Source: Serripes groenlandicus (lineage: Eukaryota > Mollusca > Bivalvia > Cardiida > Cardiidae). Taken from it: DNA of 64,000 bases. This document shows, piece after piece, positions 43,562-53,770 of this stretch; the stretch's first letter is position 1, and every line of letters starts with the position of its first letter. Location of the stretch: contig JASEVX010000010.1 in the NCBI GenBank assembly GCA_031761405.1, positions 33,599,322 to 33,663,321 on the forward strand, written 5' to 3'. Made by a program: the position numbers and the translations under genes. Below the pieces are notes generated by a model, which worked only from the letters and a program-made list of their open reading frames with translations, was not told where the DNA came from and searched no databases.

Positions 43562-43819
43562 TTAAGCCATAATCCCTCCAACGTTAACACATCGACAGAA
43601 TTTAAATCCGTGCCAAATTACTGGGACGCACTGCCGGCCGGACCGTCTACAAGGACCTATACCCCCGGAGTATTTTCGTCCGCTTCCTCCGTCGATACAT
43701 TTGTCCTTTATTGACGGGTGTTTAAAACATAATCTTTTAGATTCCAATTCCAACATCACCGATGACAGAATTAGTGCAAAGAGTAATATACGGGTAGTTT
43801 TGTTGGTAATTATGGCCAT
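43562..43819 (-). CDS. Secreted cationic six-cysteine peptide
   Basis: An 85-codon complete frame, ATG 43819 to TAA 43562. The ATG lies in an ideal context (accATGG). Twenty-one bases upstream is an acceptor-like 'tgttttctttatag' (exon edge 43840), so the leader probably contains an intron. Residues 1-10 are a basic n-region, 11-23 (ILLFALILSSVML) a hydrophobic core, and cleavage or trimming is likely around the dibasic KR at 28-29. The mature part of about 56 residues has about ten Lys/Arg against two Asp, and six Cys at 31, 41, 57, 64, 75 and 77 (C-x9-C-x15-C-x6-C-x10-C-x-C), with a Gly-rich middle. Small, basic, cysteine-paired secreted peptides in molluscs are often host-defence peptides. 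The C-x-C end recalls CSab defensins, but the C-x3-C they need is absent. Function is inferred. No AATAAA is seen within about 150 bp downstream. Confidence 0.55.
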   Translation of the reverse strand: MAIITNKTTRILLFALILSSVMLELESKRLCFKHPSIKDKCIDGGSGRKYSGGIGPCRRSGRQCVPVIWHGFKFCRCVNVGGIMA

Positions 43820-43920
43820 GGTTCCTTTGTTTCGGAATCCCTATAAAGAAAACAAGATAATGGTTACAGTAATTTAACCCAATCTCATTAACATCCGACC
43901 AAATTACCTCGCTGCACGTA

Positions 43921-44176
43921 TTAATTGATTGGGGTTTAACGTCGTTTTCAACAATGTTTCAGTCATATCATGGCGACCAGTTCACCTACTCATGCGTTTC
44001 CTGGCTTTCCCACACCAGTACACCACACAACATACTTTCCAAGCAACTGGCTGCTTTTCCACATAAACTGTTATACAGCCCATTGGTGAAAGACGAATGA
44101 CGCAAGTCACAGTGAGTTTTGTCAAACGTCGGAAAGAATATTGGCCGAGCTGGGATTCGAACTCACAACTGCTGGA
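43921..44176 (-). mobile_element. SINE-B, head truncated
   Basis: Tail 'ttgattggggtttaacgtcg' reversed, body 'cagcccattggtgaaagacg', and a head fragment ending 'gagctgggattcgaactcac'. Overlaps the 121-codon minus frame, which is a by-product. Confidence 0.8.
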
Positions 44177-44799
44177 TAATGAATAAAATCCGAAACAGAC
44201 GACTTTGAAAACATACAATTTAAAAAAAAATGGAAAATGTCTATAAATAAAAGCATTATAAGTGAATATACTGTAAAAAACCAAAGTGACGATAGACCTG
44301 CAGATGCGACAAATGTGTCGGTATGTCGGAAGGGGCGTGGTTAACATTAGAGCCCAGTATTATATGAAAACCGATCTTCGGCACCTTTCGACCAATTAAA
44401 ATAAGGATATTCTTGCATTTCTGCGCAGTCTGATCGGTCCGTCCCTAATCGCCATGAAGTTGTACAGGTCTCCCGAGGCAAGCATGAGAAGGCCCGAATT
44501 TTCCGAATGTCCATGTTTTCGTGACATGCTCATTTTTTAAGAAATGATCATTTTGTTAAATGTTTTAATAGTTACTTGTTCAAGAAAAATTCAAATATCT
44601 TACCTTTATTAGATACATCAGAATTTTGTTTACGAGTCACTCTTCAGTAGATCTCTAGTTCAATGTCTGGGCTTGTTTACCCTCACAATCGGCTATATAG
44701 CCATAACTAGGTCAAGCACGTGGAAGTGGGATTTTTAGGAAATGCAATGTGGAAATGCAATGTGGAAGATACTGTGAAATACCCGCGAGTGGGTGTGGT
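44177..44799. other. Gene-free stretch
   Basis: 'gaaacagacgactttgaaaa' (44192) is a MITE-1 remnant. 'tgcgcagtctgatcggtccg' (44423) is a dispersed-repeat word. Nothing else. Confidence 0.4.
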
Positions 44800-45018
44800 A
44801 GATCATGAGATTGCGGCGACATTCTTTCGGGCGATGTTTTCCATTGCCTCTCACCTCTGATCTATGTGAGAAAGTAGTCAGTGGCTTCGAAAGAATGTTG
44901 TGTAAGTACTGGTGTGGGAAAGCCAGGAAAACATGGGTAGGTGCACTGACCGCCGTGATATGACCAAAGCTGTTGAAAGCGGCGTTAAACTCCAAACAAA
45001 CAAACAAAAAGATCATGA
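44800..45018 (+). other. Target-site duplication around truncated SINE-A
   Basis: agatcatga at 44800-44808 and 45010-45018 flanks the SINE exactly. Confidence 0.85.
44809..45009 (+). mobile_element. SINE-A, 5'-truncated, young
   Basis: Nearly identical to 15060-15260, including 'cattctttcgggcgatgttt' and the (caaa)n tail, but lacking the tRNA head. The direct repeats show it landed already truncated. The 96-codon minus frame is a by-product. Confidence 0.9.
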
Positions 45019-45137
45019 CATACATTTTTTGGAATTACAGTGATTATACGAGGAATGCAACGGGTCTACTAATAGCTTTAGAGCAATGTTACAGCGACCT
45101 TTGCTTTGAAAACCCTTTCTACGATTGAATTGAGTCG

Positions 45138-45285
45138 AATTACGAGAAAACCAACATTGTGGACTCTGCGTAAAGTATCGACCCTGATAAGCCGAAATAC
45201 TTTTCGTGTCCTGTGGACTTTCTGATTCGGGAGGCATTACTCTATACCTCTTTAGCCTGCGCGGACTGCGTTGAGTTGTTATTTG
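45138..45285. mobile_element. MITE-3 remnant
   Basis: 'acgagaaaaccaacattgtg', 'gactctgcgtaaagtatcga' and 'agcctgcgcggactgcg' are MITE-3 words; the terminal tgagccg is gone. Confidence 0.65.
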
Positions 45286-45404
45286 AACTAGAAATAGACG
45301 ACAAGTGTTATTAAACGGAAACTATCACACATAAAATTACTTGTGCTCGTTCCTTCATCGAGTACGTATTATCATATTTAATTATTTCCTCTAGAAGTTT
45401 TTTT

Positions 45405-45761
45405 TTGTTTCAATATTTTCTTTTCATCCAATCAAAACGTAGCAGAATCGTGACTGCATCGGAAAATCCACTCTGGACACAATTTTTGGAAAGACGGTAT
45501 AGCAAAGTTTTGCAAAGTTCATACACATTACCACTTATTGACAGGAAACATCACCGGCTTCGCCGTCGATTTGTTTACCCGTATAACAAATCAGCCGATT
45601 CAAAAAACATTTTATTGGGTAAAGGGTTAATCAAATTGGTCCGATTGGTGCAGCAAAATGTAAATGCTCTCCTTTTTTCAAACAACGTTTTCATCTCTGT
45701 ATTTAATCAAAGCACTGAAAGTGCTGACATCCTGGGTGCTGCAGGAAGGTTGTGGAAGTAA
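45405..45761 (+). other. 118-codon open frame of unknown meaning
   Basis: ATG 45405 to stop 45761. It is Arg/Lys-rich near residues 46-60 and has no signal peptide, domain or repeat periodicity. Part of the tail ('caaagcactgaaagtgctga') is a short palindromic word also found near 3985 and 60996. Upstream context and splice sites give no support. Possibly chance in a somewhat GC-richer patch. Confidence 0.15.
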
Positions 45762-46009
45762 GGAAAATGTGAAAGGAAATAACAATTACAGCTTATGTTT
45801 ATGTATTTATTTTTAAGAAGATGAAAGATCATGACAAAAATAGTAAATATTATGAAACTGCTAACTTGAAAACAGGGGATCTTGTTGGCACTATATCGCT
45901 CACCTGAGTGAAAGAGGTCACAAGTATACACATTTAAGACATTAAGAATCATAGGAAATTTTGACAGAAGGTTTAGGCAGAATATTTTGAAGTTTTTGCA
46001 TTATTATAT

Positions 46010-47060
46010 TGAAAAACAGGTCAATGTTAAATCAACTTCCATCAAGTAGAAATAATTCTCTAAATAGTACTAGACTATGAGAAAGTGTTTGGTCAATGAA
46101 AAACTCATCAAGACAATTATTCTGACAAAGATTCAAAATGCCACCTCCAGAGTGTGATCAAGATTTTCCTTCATTTAGCCTAGTGATCTTTTTTTTTTAT
46201 CTGATATGACCCATACTCGAAAATGGCCTAGATATTATCAATACAAACATTCTGACTAAGTTTCTAGCTGCTGAAGCAAAGAATGCGGCCTCCAGGCTAA
46301 TAACAAGATTTTCCTTCAATTTGGCTTAGTGACCTAGATTTTCTTTACCTGGCATGACCCATATTCGAACTTGGCCTAGATATCATTAAGATAAACATCC
46401 TGACCAAATTTTAAAAAATGTGGCTTCTACAGTGACCTAGTTTAAGAACAGACATGACCAATAGTCAAACTTGGCCTACATATTACCCAGACAAACATTC
46501 TGAAACAGTTTCAACATGCTCAAATTAAAAGATTACCCATCAATTTGGCGTAGTGACCTAGTTTCTGACCCAATGTGACCACTAGTCTAACTTGACCTAA
46601 AATTCATTCAGACAACATTTCAAGCTGCTGATGCAAAATATGCGGCCTTTAGATTGTTAACAATGTTTTCCTTCAATTTGGCCTAGTGTCCTAGTTGTTG
46701 ACCCGGCATGACCCATATTCGAACTTGGCATAGAAATCATTAAGATCAACATTCTGACCTAATTTTAAAAAACCGCTAAAGCAGAAAATACGGGTTGTCA
46801 GTGTTACGAGCTTTTCTTTATATTTGGTCTAGTGAACTAGTTTTTGAACAGACATGACCAATATTCGAACTTGGCCTACATAACATCAAGACAAACATTC
46901 TGATACAGTGTTAACCTGCTCAAGTTAAAAATGCAGCCTCCAGAGTGTTAACAAGATTTACCTTCAATTCGGCCAAGTGCCCTAGTTTCTGACTCAATAT
47001 GACCCATATTCGAATATGACTTAGATAGCATTAAAACATTCTTACGATAATGCCGTAGAT
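46010..47060 (+). repeat. About 150-bp diverged tandem array, copy region 1
   Basis: Units share 'ttccttcaatttggcctagt', 'gacctagtttttgacc', 'catgacccatattcgaactt' and 'caaacattctgac'. About seven irregular units, same orientation and wording as 61010-62580. Confidence 0.85.
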
Positions 47061-47591
47061 ACCTCCACAGTGATTGCGGGCACCTGCACAGCGCAATAGG
47101 GTCGCCCGGTTATGGGAGAGGATGGCGTTTGCGCTCTACCGCTACAACTTAGTTATTGGTGCATTGGTGGCTGAAGAGAAGAGGCATGGTTGCCGCACTC
47201 CCTCTATTATGGGTTCTGTACTCTCCTTCTCCTTCAGTCATCCCATCAATTTACCATGTAAAACATTTTTTTTTTATCAGAACAGACGAATGCAAAAATG
47301 GACAAGTCCGATTGTTGCATCAAAACATTATTGTCTATGACTCATCTAGAGGAAATGTACACTCTCATGTTATTACTGGGATTTCCCCCCGAAACTGACA
47401 GAAATAGATTGTGTTCTATTTAGTATACGGACGGTTATGTGGGGTCTTGTTGAACTTACGCACAGTGAAGGTTTACCCAAAATCGAGAGAAAATACAATA
47501 CAATGTGGAAAGTACTGAATTTATCTTTTGCAAATTATGATAAAAGATAAACATCATGGAATAACTTAGAATATGGGCCTAGATTGTTCTA
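47061..47591. other. Gene-free stretch
   Basis: A GC-richer patch at 47070-47180 gives an 88-codon frame without a domain. The reverse strand has a weakly box A-like 'tagcggtagagcgc'. Nothing firm. Confidence 0.35.
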
Positions 47592-47735
47592 TTAACCCTT
47601 TCCCTCATATAGACATTTTCTGACACCTCTGCAGCTGACGGCTTTTTGAAAGCATAGTGACAAAAGAAGAAATTGCTCAAGACGAGCAATTTCTCCTTTT
47701 GCCACAATGTTTTCAACTTTTAGTCAAAGGTTATC
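47592..47735. mobile_element. MITE-1, left part ending at the minisatellite
   Basis: Starts ttaaccctttccctcata, has 'tgcagctgacggctttttga' and the central pair 'gaagaaattgctcaagacga' / 'gcaatttctccttttgcc'. The right half is missing and the array starts in its place. Confidence 0.8.
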
Positions 47736-48555
47736 CATTATCTTTTCTCCCTGTAACGGGATCACATAAATGGATATGGTAGCATCAACATGAGACCACA
47801 ATTCTATCTTTTCTCCCCTGTAACGGGATCACATAAATGGATATCGTAGCATCAATATGAGACAACAATTCTATCTTTTTCTCCCCTGTAACGGGATCAC
47901 ATAAATGGATATCGTAGCATCAACATGAGACCACAATTCTATCTTTCTCCCCTGTACGTTACAGGGTCACATAAATGGATAAGGTAGCATCAACATGAGA
48001 CCACAATTCTATCTTTCTCCCCTGTAACTGGATCACATAAATGGATAAGGTAGCATCAACATGAGACCACATTTCTATCTTTCTCCCCTGTAACGGGATC
48101 ACATAAATGGATATCGTAGCATCAACATGAGACAATAATTCTATCTTTTTCTCCCCTGTAACGGGATCACATAAATGGATATCGTAGCATCAACATGAGA
48201 CCACACTTCTATCTTTTTCTCCCTGTAACGGGATCACATAAATGGATATCGTAGCATCATTATGAGACCACAATTCTATCTTCCTTCCCTGTAACGGGAT
48301 CACATAAATGGATAAGATAGCATCAATATGAGACAACAATTCTATCCTTTTCTCCCCTGTAACGGGATCACATAAATGGATATCATAGCATCAACATGAG
48401 ACAACAATTCTATCTTTTTCTCCCCTGTAACGGGATCACATAAATGGATATCGTAGCATCAACATGAGACCACAATTCTATGTTTTTCTCCCTGTAACGG
48501 GATCACATAAATGGATATCGTAGCATCAACATGAGACAATAATTCTATCTTTTTT
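47736..48555. repeat. 66-68-bp minisatellite, 12 copies
   Basis: Each unit has 'ctcccctgtaacgggatcac', 'ataaatggatatcgtagcat' and 'caacatgagaccacaattct'. Copies differ at few positions (c/a in gaccac/gacaac, tatcg/taagg). Confidence 0.97.
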
Positions 48556-48566
48556 CCCGTCCGAAT

Positions 48567-48740
48567 GATTGATCGTTTGGTGTTTTACGCAGCTTTCAAC
48601 AATTTCTCAGTTATATAACGGCGTTTCCTTGGTTTCCGGGTGAAGTCACCAGTACTATACTGGTCCATTTATCCTGACACCAGCTAGTCAGTCGTAATGC
48701 TAACCTCACAATCCTGAGAGCCAAGGAGTTATAGCAATGA
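48567..48740 (-). mobile_element. SINE-D copy
   Basis: Reversed tail 'gtttggtgttttacgcagct', 'ctcagttatataacggcg' and body 'atttatcctgacaccagcta'. Starts directly after the minisatellite. Confidence 0.6.
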
Positions 48741-49165
48741 ACCCTTTCCTACATACAACAAATTTGCAGCAGACGACTTTGAAAAACATTTGGGCTAGGT
48801 TATGTTATATCTGTATAAGGGAGAGTTCAATCATTAAAAGGTGTTGAAAACATTGTGGCAAAAGGAGAAATTGCTCGTTTTGAGCAATTTCTTTTTTTGT
48901 CACAAAGTTTTCAAAAGTCGGCTGCTGCTCTTTTCTACATACAACAAATTTGCAGCAGACGACTGGGAAAGAAGGAACTGTTTCGCTTCTTTATTTGTTA
49001 TGTTATATCTGTATAAGGAAAAGTTTAATCATTAAAAGGTGTTGAAAACATTGTGACAAAAGGAGAAATTGCTCGTTTTGAGCAATTTCTTTTTTTGTCA
49101 CAAAGTTTTCGAAAGTCGTCTGCTGCAGAGGCATCAAAAAGTGTCTATATGAGGGAAAGGGTTAA
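48740..49165. mobile_element. Two MITE-1 units fused head to tail
   Basis: The first runs from aaccctttcctacata to 'aaaagtcggctgctgctc'. The second, from about 48940, repeats 'tctacatacaacaaatttgc', the palindrome 'gagaaattgctcgttttgag', and ends 'gagggaaagggttaa'. The sequence between the two terminal repeats is nearly the same in both. Confidence 0.85.
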
Positions 49166-49224
49166 TAACATTCTGATCTTTTGAACCTGCATCCAATACA
49201 TTGTAACTGACACACTAATTTGGT

Positions 49225-49315
49225 GACTCTTTACGCTTTTCCTCATACAGACAATATCTGCAGCAGACTACTTTTGAAAATGTTGTGGGGAAACACGAAA
49301 TTGCTCATGTCGACA
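49225..49315. mobile_element. MITE-1, left part
   Basis: 'cttttcctcatacagacaat', 'ctgcagcagactacttttga', then 'ggaaacacgaaattgctcat', cut short by the tRNA-like unit. Confidence 0.65.
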
Positions 49316-49357
49316 AGGAGGGCAGCCATTACCACCAGTTTAAGAGTATTTGGTGTG

Positions 49358-49433
49358 ACCCGGCCGGTGATTGAACCCGCGGCCTCCCGCACTCGAGGCG
49401 GACGCCGCTCTCCCGCTACACCACCTTGGCGGT
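49358..49433 (-). mobile_element. tRNA-like SINE head
   Basis: On the minus strand 'tggtgtagcgggagagcggc' (box A region), an anticodon-like hairpin 'tccgcctcgagtgcggg' with perfect 4-5 bp stem, and box B 'gggttcaatcacc'. No SINE tail follows. The 138-codon plus frame 49220-49636 runs across this and the palindrome and is not regarded as a gene. Confidence 0.55.
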
Positions 49434-49540
49434 TTTCCCCCGTCAGAAGTTACATCAACACGTACACTACATGGACGTGGACCGTGAAGGCTCTCGGGAT
49501 ATTCTGCGCATGCGCACAGTCGTACCTGAGCCTGCAACGA

Positions 49541-49611
49541 CCGCGTCTGGCAACTGGGGGTATTGTTGCATCTGCGGCAGATGCAACAATACCCCCAGTT
49601 GCCAGACGCGG
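49541..49611. repeat. 71-bp perfect palindrome
   Basis: Arms 49541-49575 and 49577-49611 are exact reverse complements around one base. They start ccgcgtctggcaactgggg and end ccccagttgccagacgcgg. GC-rich, and 4 bp from a MITE-1 start. Confidence 0.97.
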
Positions 49612-49615
49612 CTCA

Positions 49616-49764
49616 TTAACCCTATCCCTCATATAGATGCTTTCTGACGCTTCTGCAGCAGACGGCTTTTAGAAAACATAGTGACAAAAGAAGAAATTGC
49701 TCAAAAAGAGCAATTTCTCCTTTTGCCACACAATGTTTTCCACTTTAATGAGGAAAAGTGTTAA
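49616..49764. mobile_element. MITE-1, short form
   Basis: ttaaccctatccctcata to 'gaggaaaagtgttaa'. Terminal word 'ctgcagcagacggctttt' and central palindrome 'gaaattgctcaaaaagagca' retained; the right side is shortened. Confidence 0.8.
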
Positions 49765-49770
49765 AAACAC

Positions 49771-50022
49771 ATATTGAGCCGTCCCGCGAGAAAACCAACA
49801 TTGTAGTCTTTCATTAAAGTATCGACCAGGATCAGCCTAAGCATGCCACGCTGGCGAACCCGGTTGACACTTTTTTCCCCCTATGGATTTTATGTTTCAG
49901 GAATCATTACTCTATTACCTCTATCCGCCCTCAGACGGAATGTGTCGGCCCGGATCAACCTGCGCGGACTGCGCAGGCTGATCTGGGTCGATACATTACG
50001 CAGAGGCCATAATGTATTGGAC
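49771..50022. mobile_element. MITE-3 with inverted interior
   Basis: Left end 'attgagccgtcccgcgagaa'. The interior block with 'caggaatcattactctatta' and 'cagacggaatgtgtcggc' is in the opposite orientation to 36487-36745. Right end decayed ('ggccataatgtattgg'). Confidence 0.75.
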
Positions 50023-50174
50023 TGAAACGAGTAGTTTGGAAGGTGCGGCTTTTTTGTTTGTTTGTTACTTTATTCGCACAATGTTATAGTATGTTTTATC
50101 TATTATAATCTTTATTCCCATACTTGTTGCAAGATAAAGAATACTCACGCCTGTTATGAATTGAAAAAAAAACG

Positions 50175-50403
50175 TTAACCCTTTCTCTGATACAGACGCT
50201 TTCTGACGCCTCTGCAGCAGACGGCATTTTCTAAAACATGTTGACAAAAGAGGAAATTTCTCAATACGAGCAATTTCTCCTTTTGTGACCATGTTTTCAA
50301 CTTTATTCAATTATTTTACTTTCATTTAAAAGGCGGTTTCCAAATTTGTTCGGATATGTTTTCAAAGTCGTCAGCTATAGATTTGCTGTACGTTGGAAAA
50401 GAT
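50175..50403. mobile_element. MITE-1 copy
   Basis: ttaaccctttctctgata, 'ctctgcagcagacggcattt', central pair 'gaggaaatttctcaatacga' / 'gcaatttctccttttgtg', right end 'aaagtcgtcagctatagatt', losing the final TTAA. Confidence 0.8.
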
Positions 50404-50424
50404 GCTTGTAAAGATATGCAAATG

Positions 50425-50638
50425 TTAACCCTTTCCCACATGCAACAAATATGCAGCAGACGACCTAGAACATATCTAGGCGAATATATAAACAATATTT
50501 ATATATGAAAGTTTAAGTACTGAACAGAATTGAAAATATAGAGGCAAAAGGAATAAATTGTTAACCGTAAGCAATTCCTCATTTTTCCACGTTATTTTCA
50601 AAAGTCGTCTGCTGCAGAAGCGTTGGAAAGAGTGTTAA
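50425..50638. mobile_element. MITE-1, near-complete
   Basis: ttaaccctttcccacatg to 'ggaaagagtgttaa', TTAA at both ends, terminal words 'gcagcagacgacctagaa' and 'gtcgtctgctgcagaagcgt'. About 20 bp from the previous copy. Confidence 0.85.
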
Positions 50639-50835
50639 TATGTTCTGACTGATTCTGGTGTTCATACATCAAACTGGTGATAATATGTTTTCTCAAACGT
50701 TTATTCACTTTCTCTTTTAATGGTATTGTTGTTGTTTTTCTGTCTTTTGTTTATTAATTACGCGGAAGACTAGATGAGGAGGAGTAAACTGGTATTTTCC
50801 CCAAAAGATCTCTCGTAGTATTCAACAAAACTATA

Positions 50836-50868
50836 TGACGATTATTTTGAGTACCACAACATAGGGTT
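50836..50868. mobile_element. MITE-8, one arm only
   Basis: 'tgacgattattttgagtacc' and 'acaacatagggttt' match the right arm of 41739-41805 and its flank 'aaataagcatt'. Confidence 0.6.
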
Positions 50869-51284
50869 TCAGTGTCAAATAAGCATTTTAGAACATGAAA
50901 AATGCCCCTTATTTAAAGGTCTAAAAGAATAAATATACTAGAGGTCTGATTACGTCATATAAATGTACTGCTACTTGTCTCCAGTGCAGTTAGTCGTAAG
51001 GCCTACGTTGATAACATTTACGTGTTCATGTCACGTTAAAATTGTCTTCCTTGACTTATCATGTAAACATTCACGCAAAGAGCTATTTTGGAATGGAAAG
51101 GCAAATTCTTTTCAAACTATGGTTCCCTACAATGCTTCAGATGCGCCAAAAGGTGTCCGGGTCGAGGAAAACTTAACATTTTGACTGAGTTCAAGTTTAT
51201 GAAATATATGCACAGTGCTTGTAAAACGAGATATCGGTGGACACTGGTGGATACTCTCCGTCCTAGCCAGGACACAGGAATGGT

Positions 51285-52215
51285 GATAATATGTATTCTC
51301 TTGTTAGTGAAGCTTTCCATGAAGTATCATCGAATTCAAGTCAACAGTTGCTGAGAAATAGCCCAGACAAAAGTTTCCTATGACATATTATATAGGAATT
51401 AAAAGATTAATATTTCTGGGGAAAATTATCGAATCGGAACATTGTGGTAAGATTCACATGTCCTCTTGTAAGTGAAGCTTGCCATAAAGTTTCATTGAAT
51501 TCAAGTCAGAGGTTGCTAAGAAATAGCAAGGACAAAAGTCGAACATAATTTTCTGATGTCATATCATATAGACATTTAAAGGGCAATAACTCATCGAACC
51601 GGTATATGGAAATAATATGCACATTTCATCTTGTAAGTGACGCTTTTCTTAAAAGTCCCACTGAATTCAAGTAAGTAGATGATAAGAAACAGACCGGACA
51701 AAATGTTCCTATGTCACATTATAAATAAATTAAAAGGGCAATAACTCTGTATAAAATCATCGTACAGGACCATGCTTGTGATATGCACATCTCCTCTTGT
51801 TAGTGAAGCTTCTCATAAACTTTCATCGTATTCAAGTCAATAGATGCTGAGTAATAGCCCGGTGAAAATGTTCCTATGTCATGTTATATAGAAATTAAAA
51901 GGGCAATAAATAATAAATATTTAAGCTGGAGAATAGTGATACTATGCACATCTCCTCTTGTTAGTGAAGCTTCTCATAAAGTTTCATTGAATTCGAGTCA
52001 GAAGTTGTTGAGAAATAGTCCGGACAAAATTGTCCTTTATCCCATTTTATGGAAATTAAAAGGGCGATAAAATGCACATCTCCTCATATTAGTGAAGCTT
52101 CAATTAATTCGCGTCTGTAGTTGCTGGGGAATAGCCCAGACAACAGCGGGACGGACAGCCGAACGGAAGAAGCAGCAAATGTATGCTTGTTCCTGAAAAA
52201 TCGGCGAGCATGATA
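51285..52215 (+). repeat. About 165-bp tandem array with a fixed end, copy 1
   Basis: Six 'agtgaagctt' units (near 51306, 51470, 51640, 51803, 51962, 52092) with 'ttgaattcaagtcag', 'tgctgagaaatagcc' and 'attaaaagggcaataa'. Ends 'acaacagcgggacggacagc', 'agcagcaaatgtatgct', shared with 55400-56050. A dispersed repeat, not coding. Confidence 0.85.
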
Positions 52216-52724
52216 AACCCTACTTATTGTTGTATGTATGTGTATGGAACGCCTTTACTGTCTTCGTATGTTGTAGTGTATTATACGCAGTACTATTTCA
52301 TGTATACGAGGTACATATTTCAGTTGACATGGTACTTTGTTCCTGATATGCAGTGCATTGTCTATAATATATGGTGGTTATTTAACAATATGCAGTGAAA
52401 GATTGTGTACATGCAGTAGAATAACCGTTATATGTTGTGCAAACAGCGTCATATGCAATACAAACAACATTATGTGCAGTCATCTTGTCGATACATGTGG
52501 TGCTATACCACCACTGCATATATTGGTTGTGTTAAGAACTACCACTGGTGCAATGGGCAATGGGCTTGCGCATGCGCCGTGTTAATCGTCTTGAACGCGC
52601 ATGCGCCGTATTTTACCGTAAGCTCTCGGATATTTCCGTAGCAGTTATTCACTGGACTGGTTCTCGTTCGAGTTTGCAATAGAAGATTAAGATTAGTAAA
52701 CCAGTCTATTTATATGCGAGTAAT
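52216..52724. other. Gene-free stretch
   Basis: 'gcgcatgcgccgt' occurs twice near 52566 and 52599. Overlapping 70-80-codon frames have no domain. Confidence 0.4.
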
Positions 52725-53770
52725 TAGTCGCCGGGCAGAAGCCCGTGACTTCTATTTTTAATAGGTTTTCTGAAATCACATGGGAGGGGGGATTATTATT
52801 AGAAAGAAACACATTTAGATGTCTTGAACATATTACACTTGTGTTTGTTTAAAAACACTAAGTAATGACACATCTAAAATGAAATAAATATTCCGATGTT
52901 TTAGGTATTTTGACTCGCATTTATGTTTTTTTGTTTTATTTACGAAGACAAAACAGTCCCTATTAGCTAGACTGGTATACTTTATTTAACACTATATACT
53001 ACATGTAATCAAAAGGCGATAACTACAAACCTTTACGTCGCACAGTCTAATTAATGTGTTTACTTACGCGCACCTGCGTGACTCGCGAATACCAACTGCG
53101 TAGATCAATCTCCTTTGCAGAGATCCGCTCTTTACACTCACTTACAAATAGTAAATTATAGGTGATTTAAAATGTTTATTTGGTTCGAAACAAATGAAGA
53201 AAAGAACAAACCGAGATAAAACTGGTTTTAATGGAAAAATGACTTTGAACGAACACTCTCTGCCTATAAAGAGAGTTTCAAGAACGACACCTCTGCGAAT
53301 AAGAAAGAATCGGGTCTTTCGTACAAAATTATTTCGTCCTTGACAATTTTAAATGTGTCATTTAATTCCCTAAAGGCATATTGCTTCTGATCTGCATATT
53401 GTTATGCATCATTGACACAAGGGCGCTCATCATAATATAATTTTAAAACATGAGTAGTTTGTTATTTTCATTATAAAAAAGGAAGGAAAGAATTAAAATA
53501 AATTAACATGTTGTTAGATTTAACTGTTTAGTTGATATTATATTTCAACATTTGTTAAAGTATGATATAATTAGGATGCCAAGCTAATATCATTTTGAGA
53601 AAAAGAGAAAACTCATGTCTTCAGCGATTTAACCCTTATCTCATTGTTTCAAAAGTAGATTGCTGCAAAGGTGTCCACTGTTGACTTTAAAAGAGGAAAG
53701 GTAAAATGACGTGCTATTGCATGCACATCCTAAATTGTCTGTTTTGTGGTTTTATTGAAAAATTACTCAT
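52725..53770 (+). repeat. Large interspersed repeat, copy 2
   Basis: 'cgccgggcagaagcccgtga' hairpin start, then the word order of 21346-22760 ('aataggttttctgaaatcac', 'aagacaaaacagtccctatt', 'catgtcttcagcgattt', 'tgtggttttattgaaaa'). Confidence 0.8.

Noticed and set aside
49220..49636. 138-codon frame at a GC-rich site
   Set aside because: It spans a MITE-1 piece, a tRNA-like head on the other strand and a perfect palindrome; no domain.
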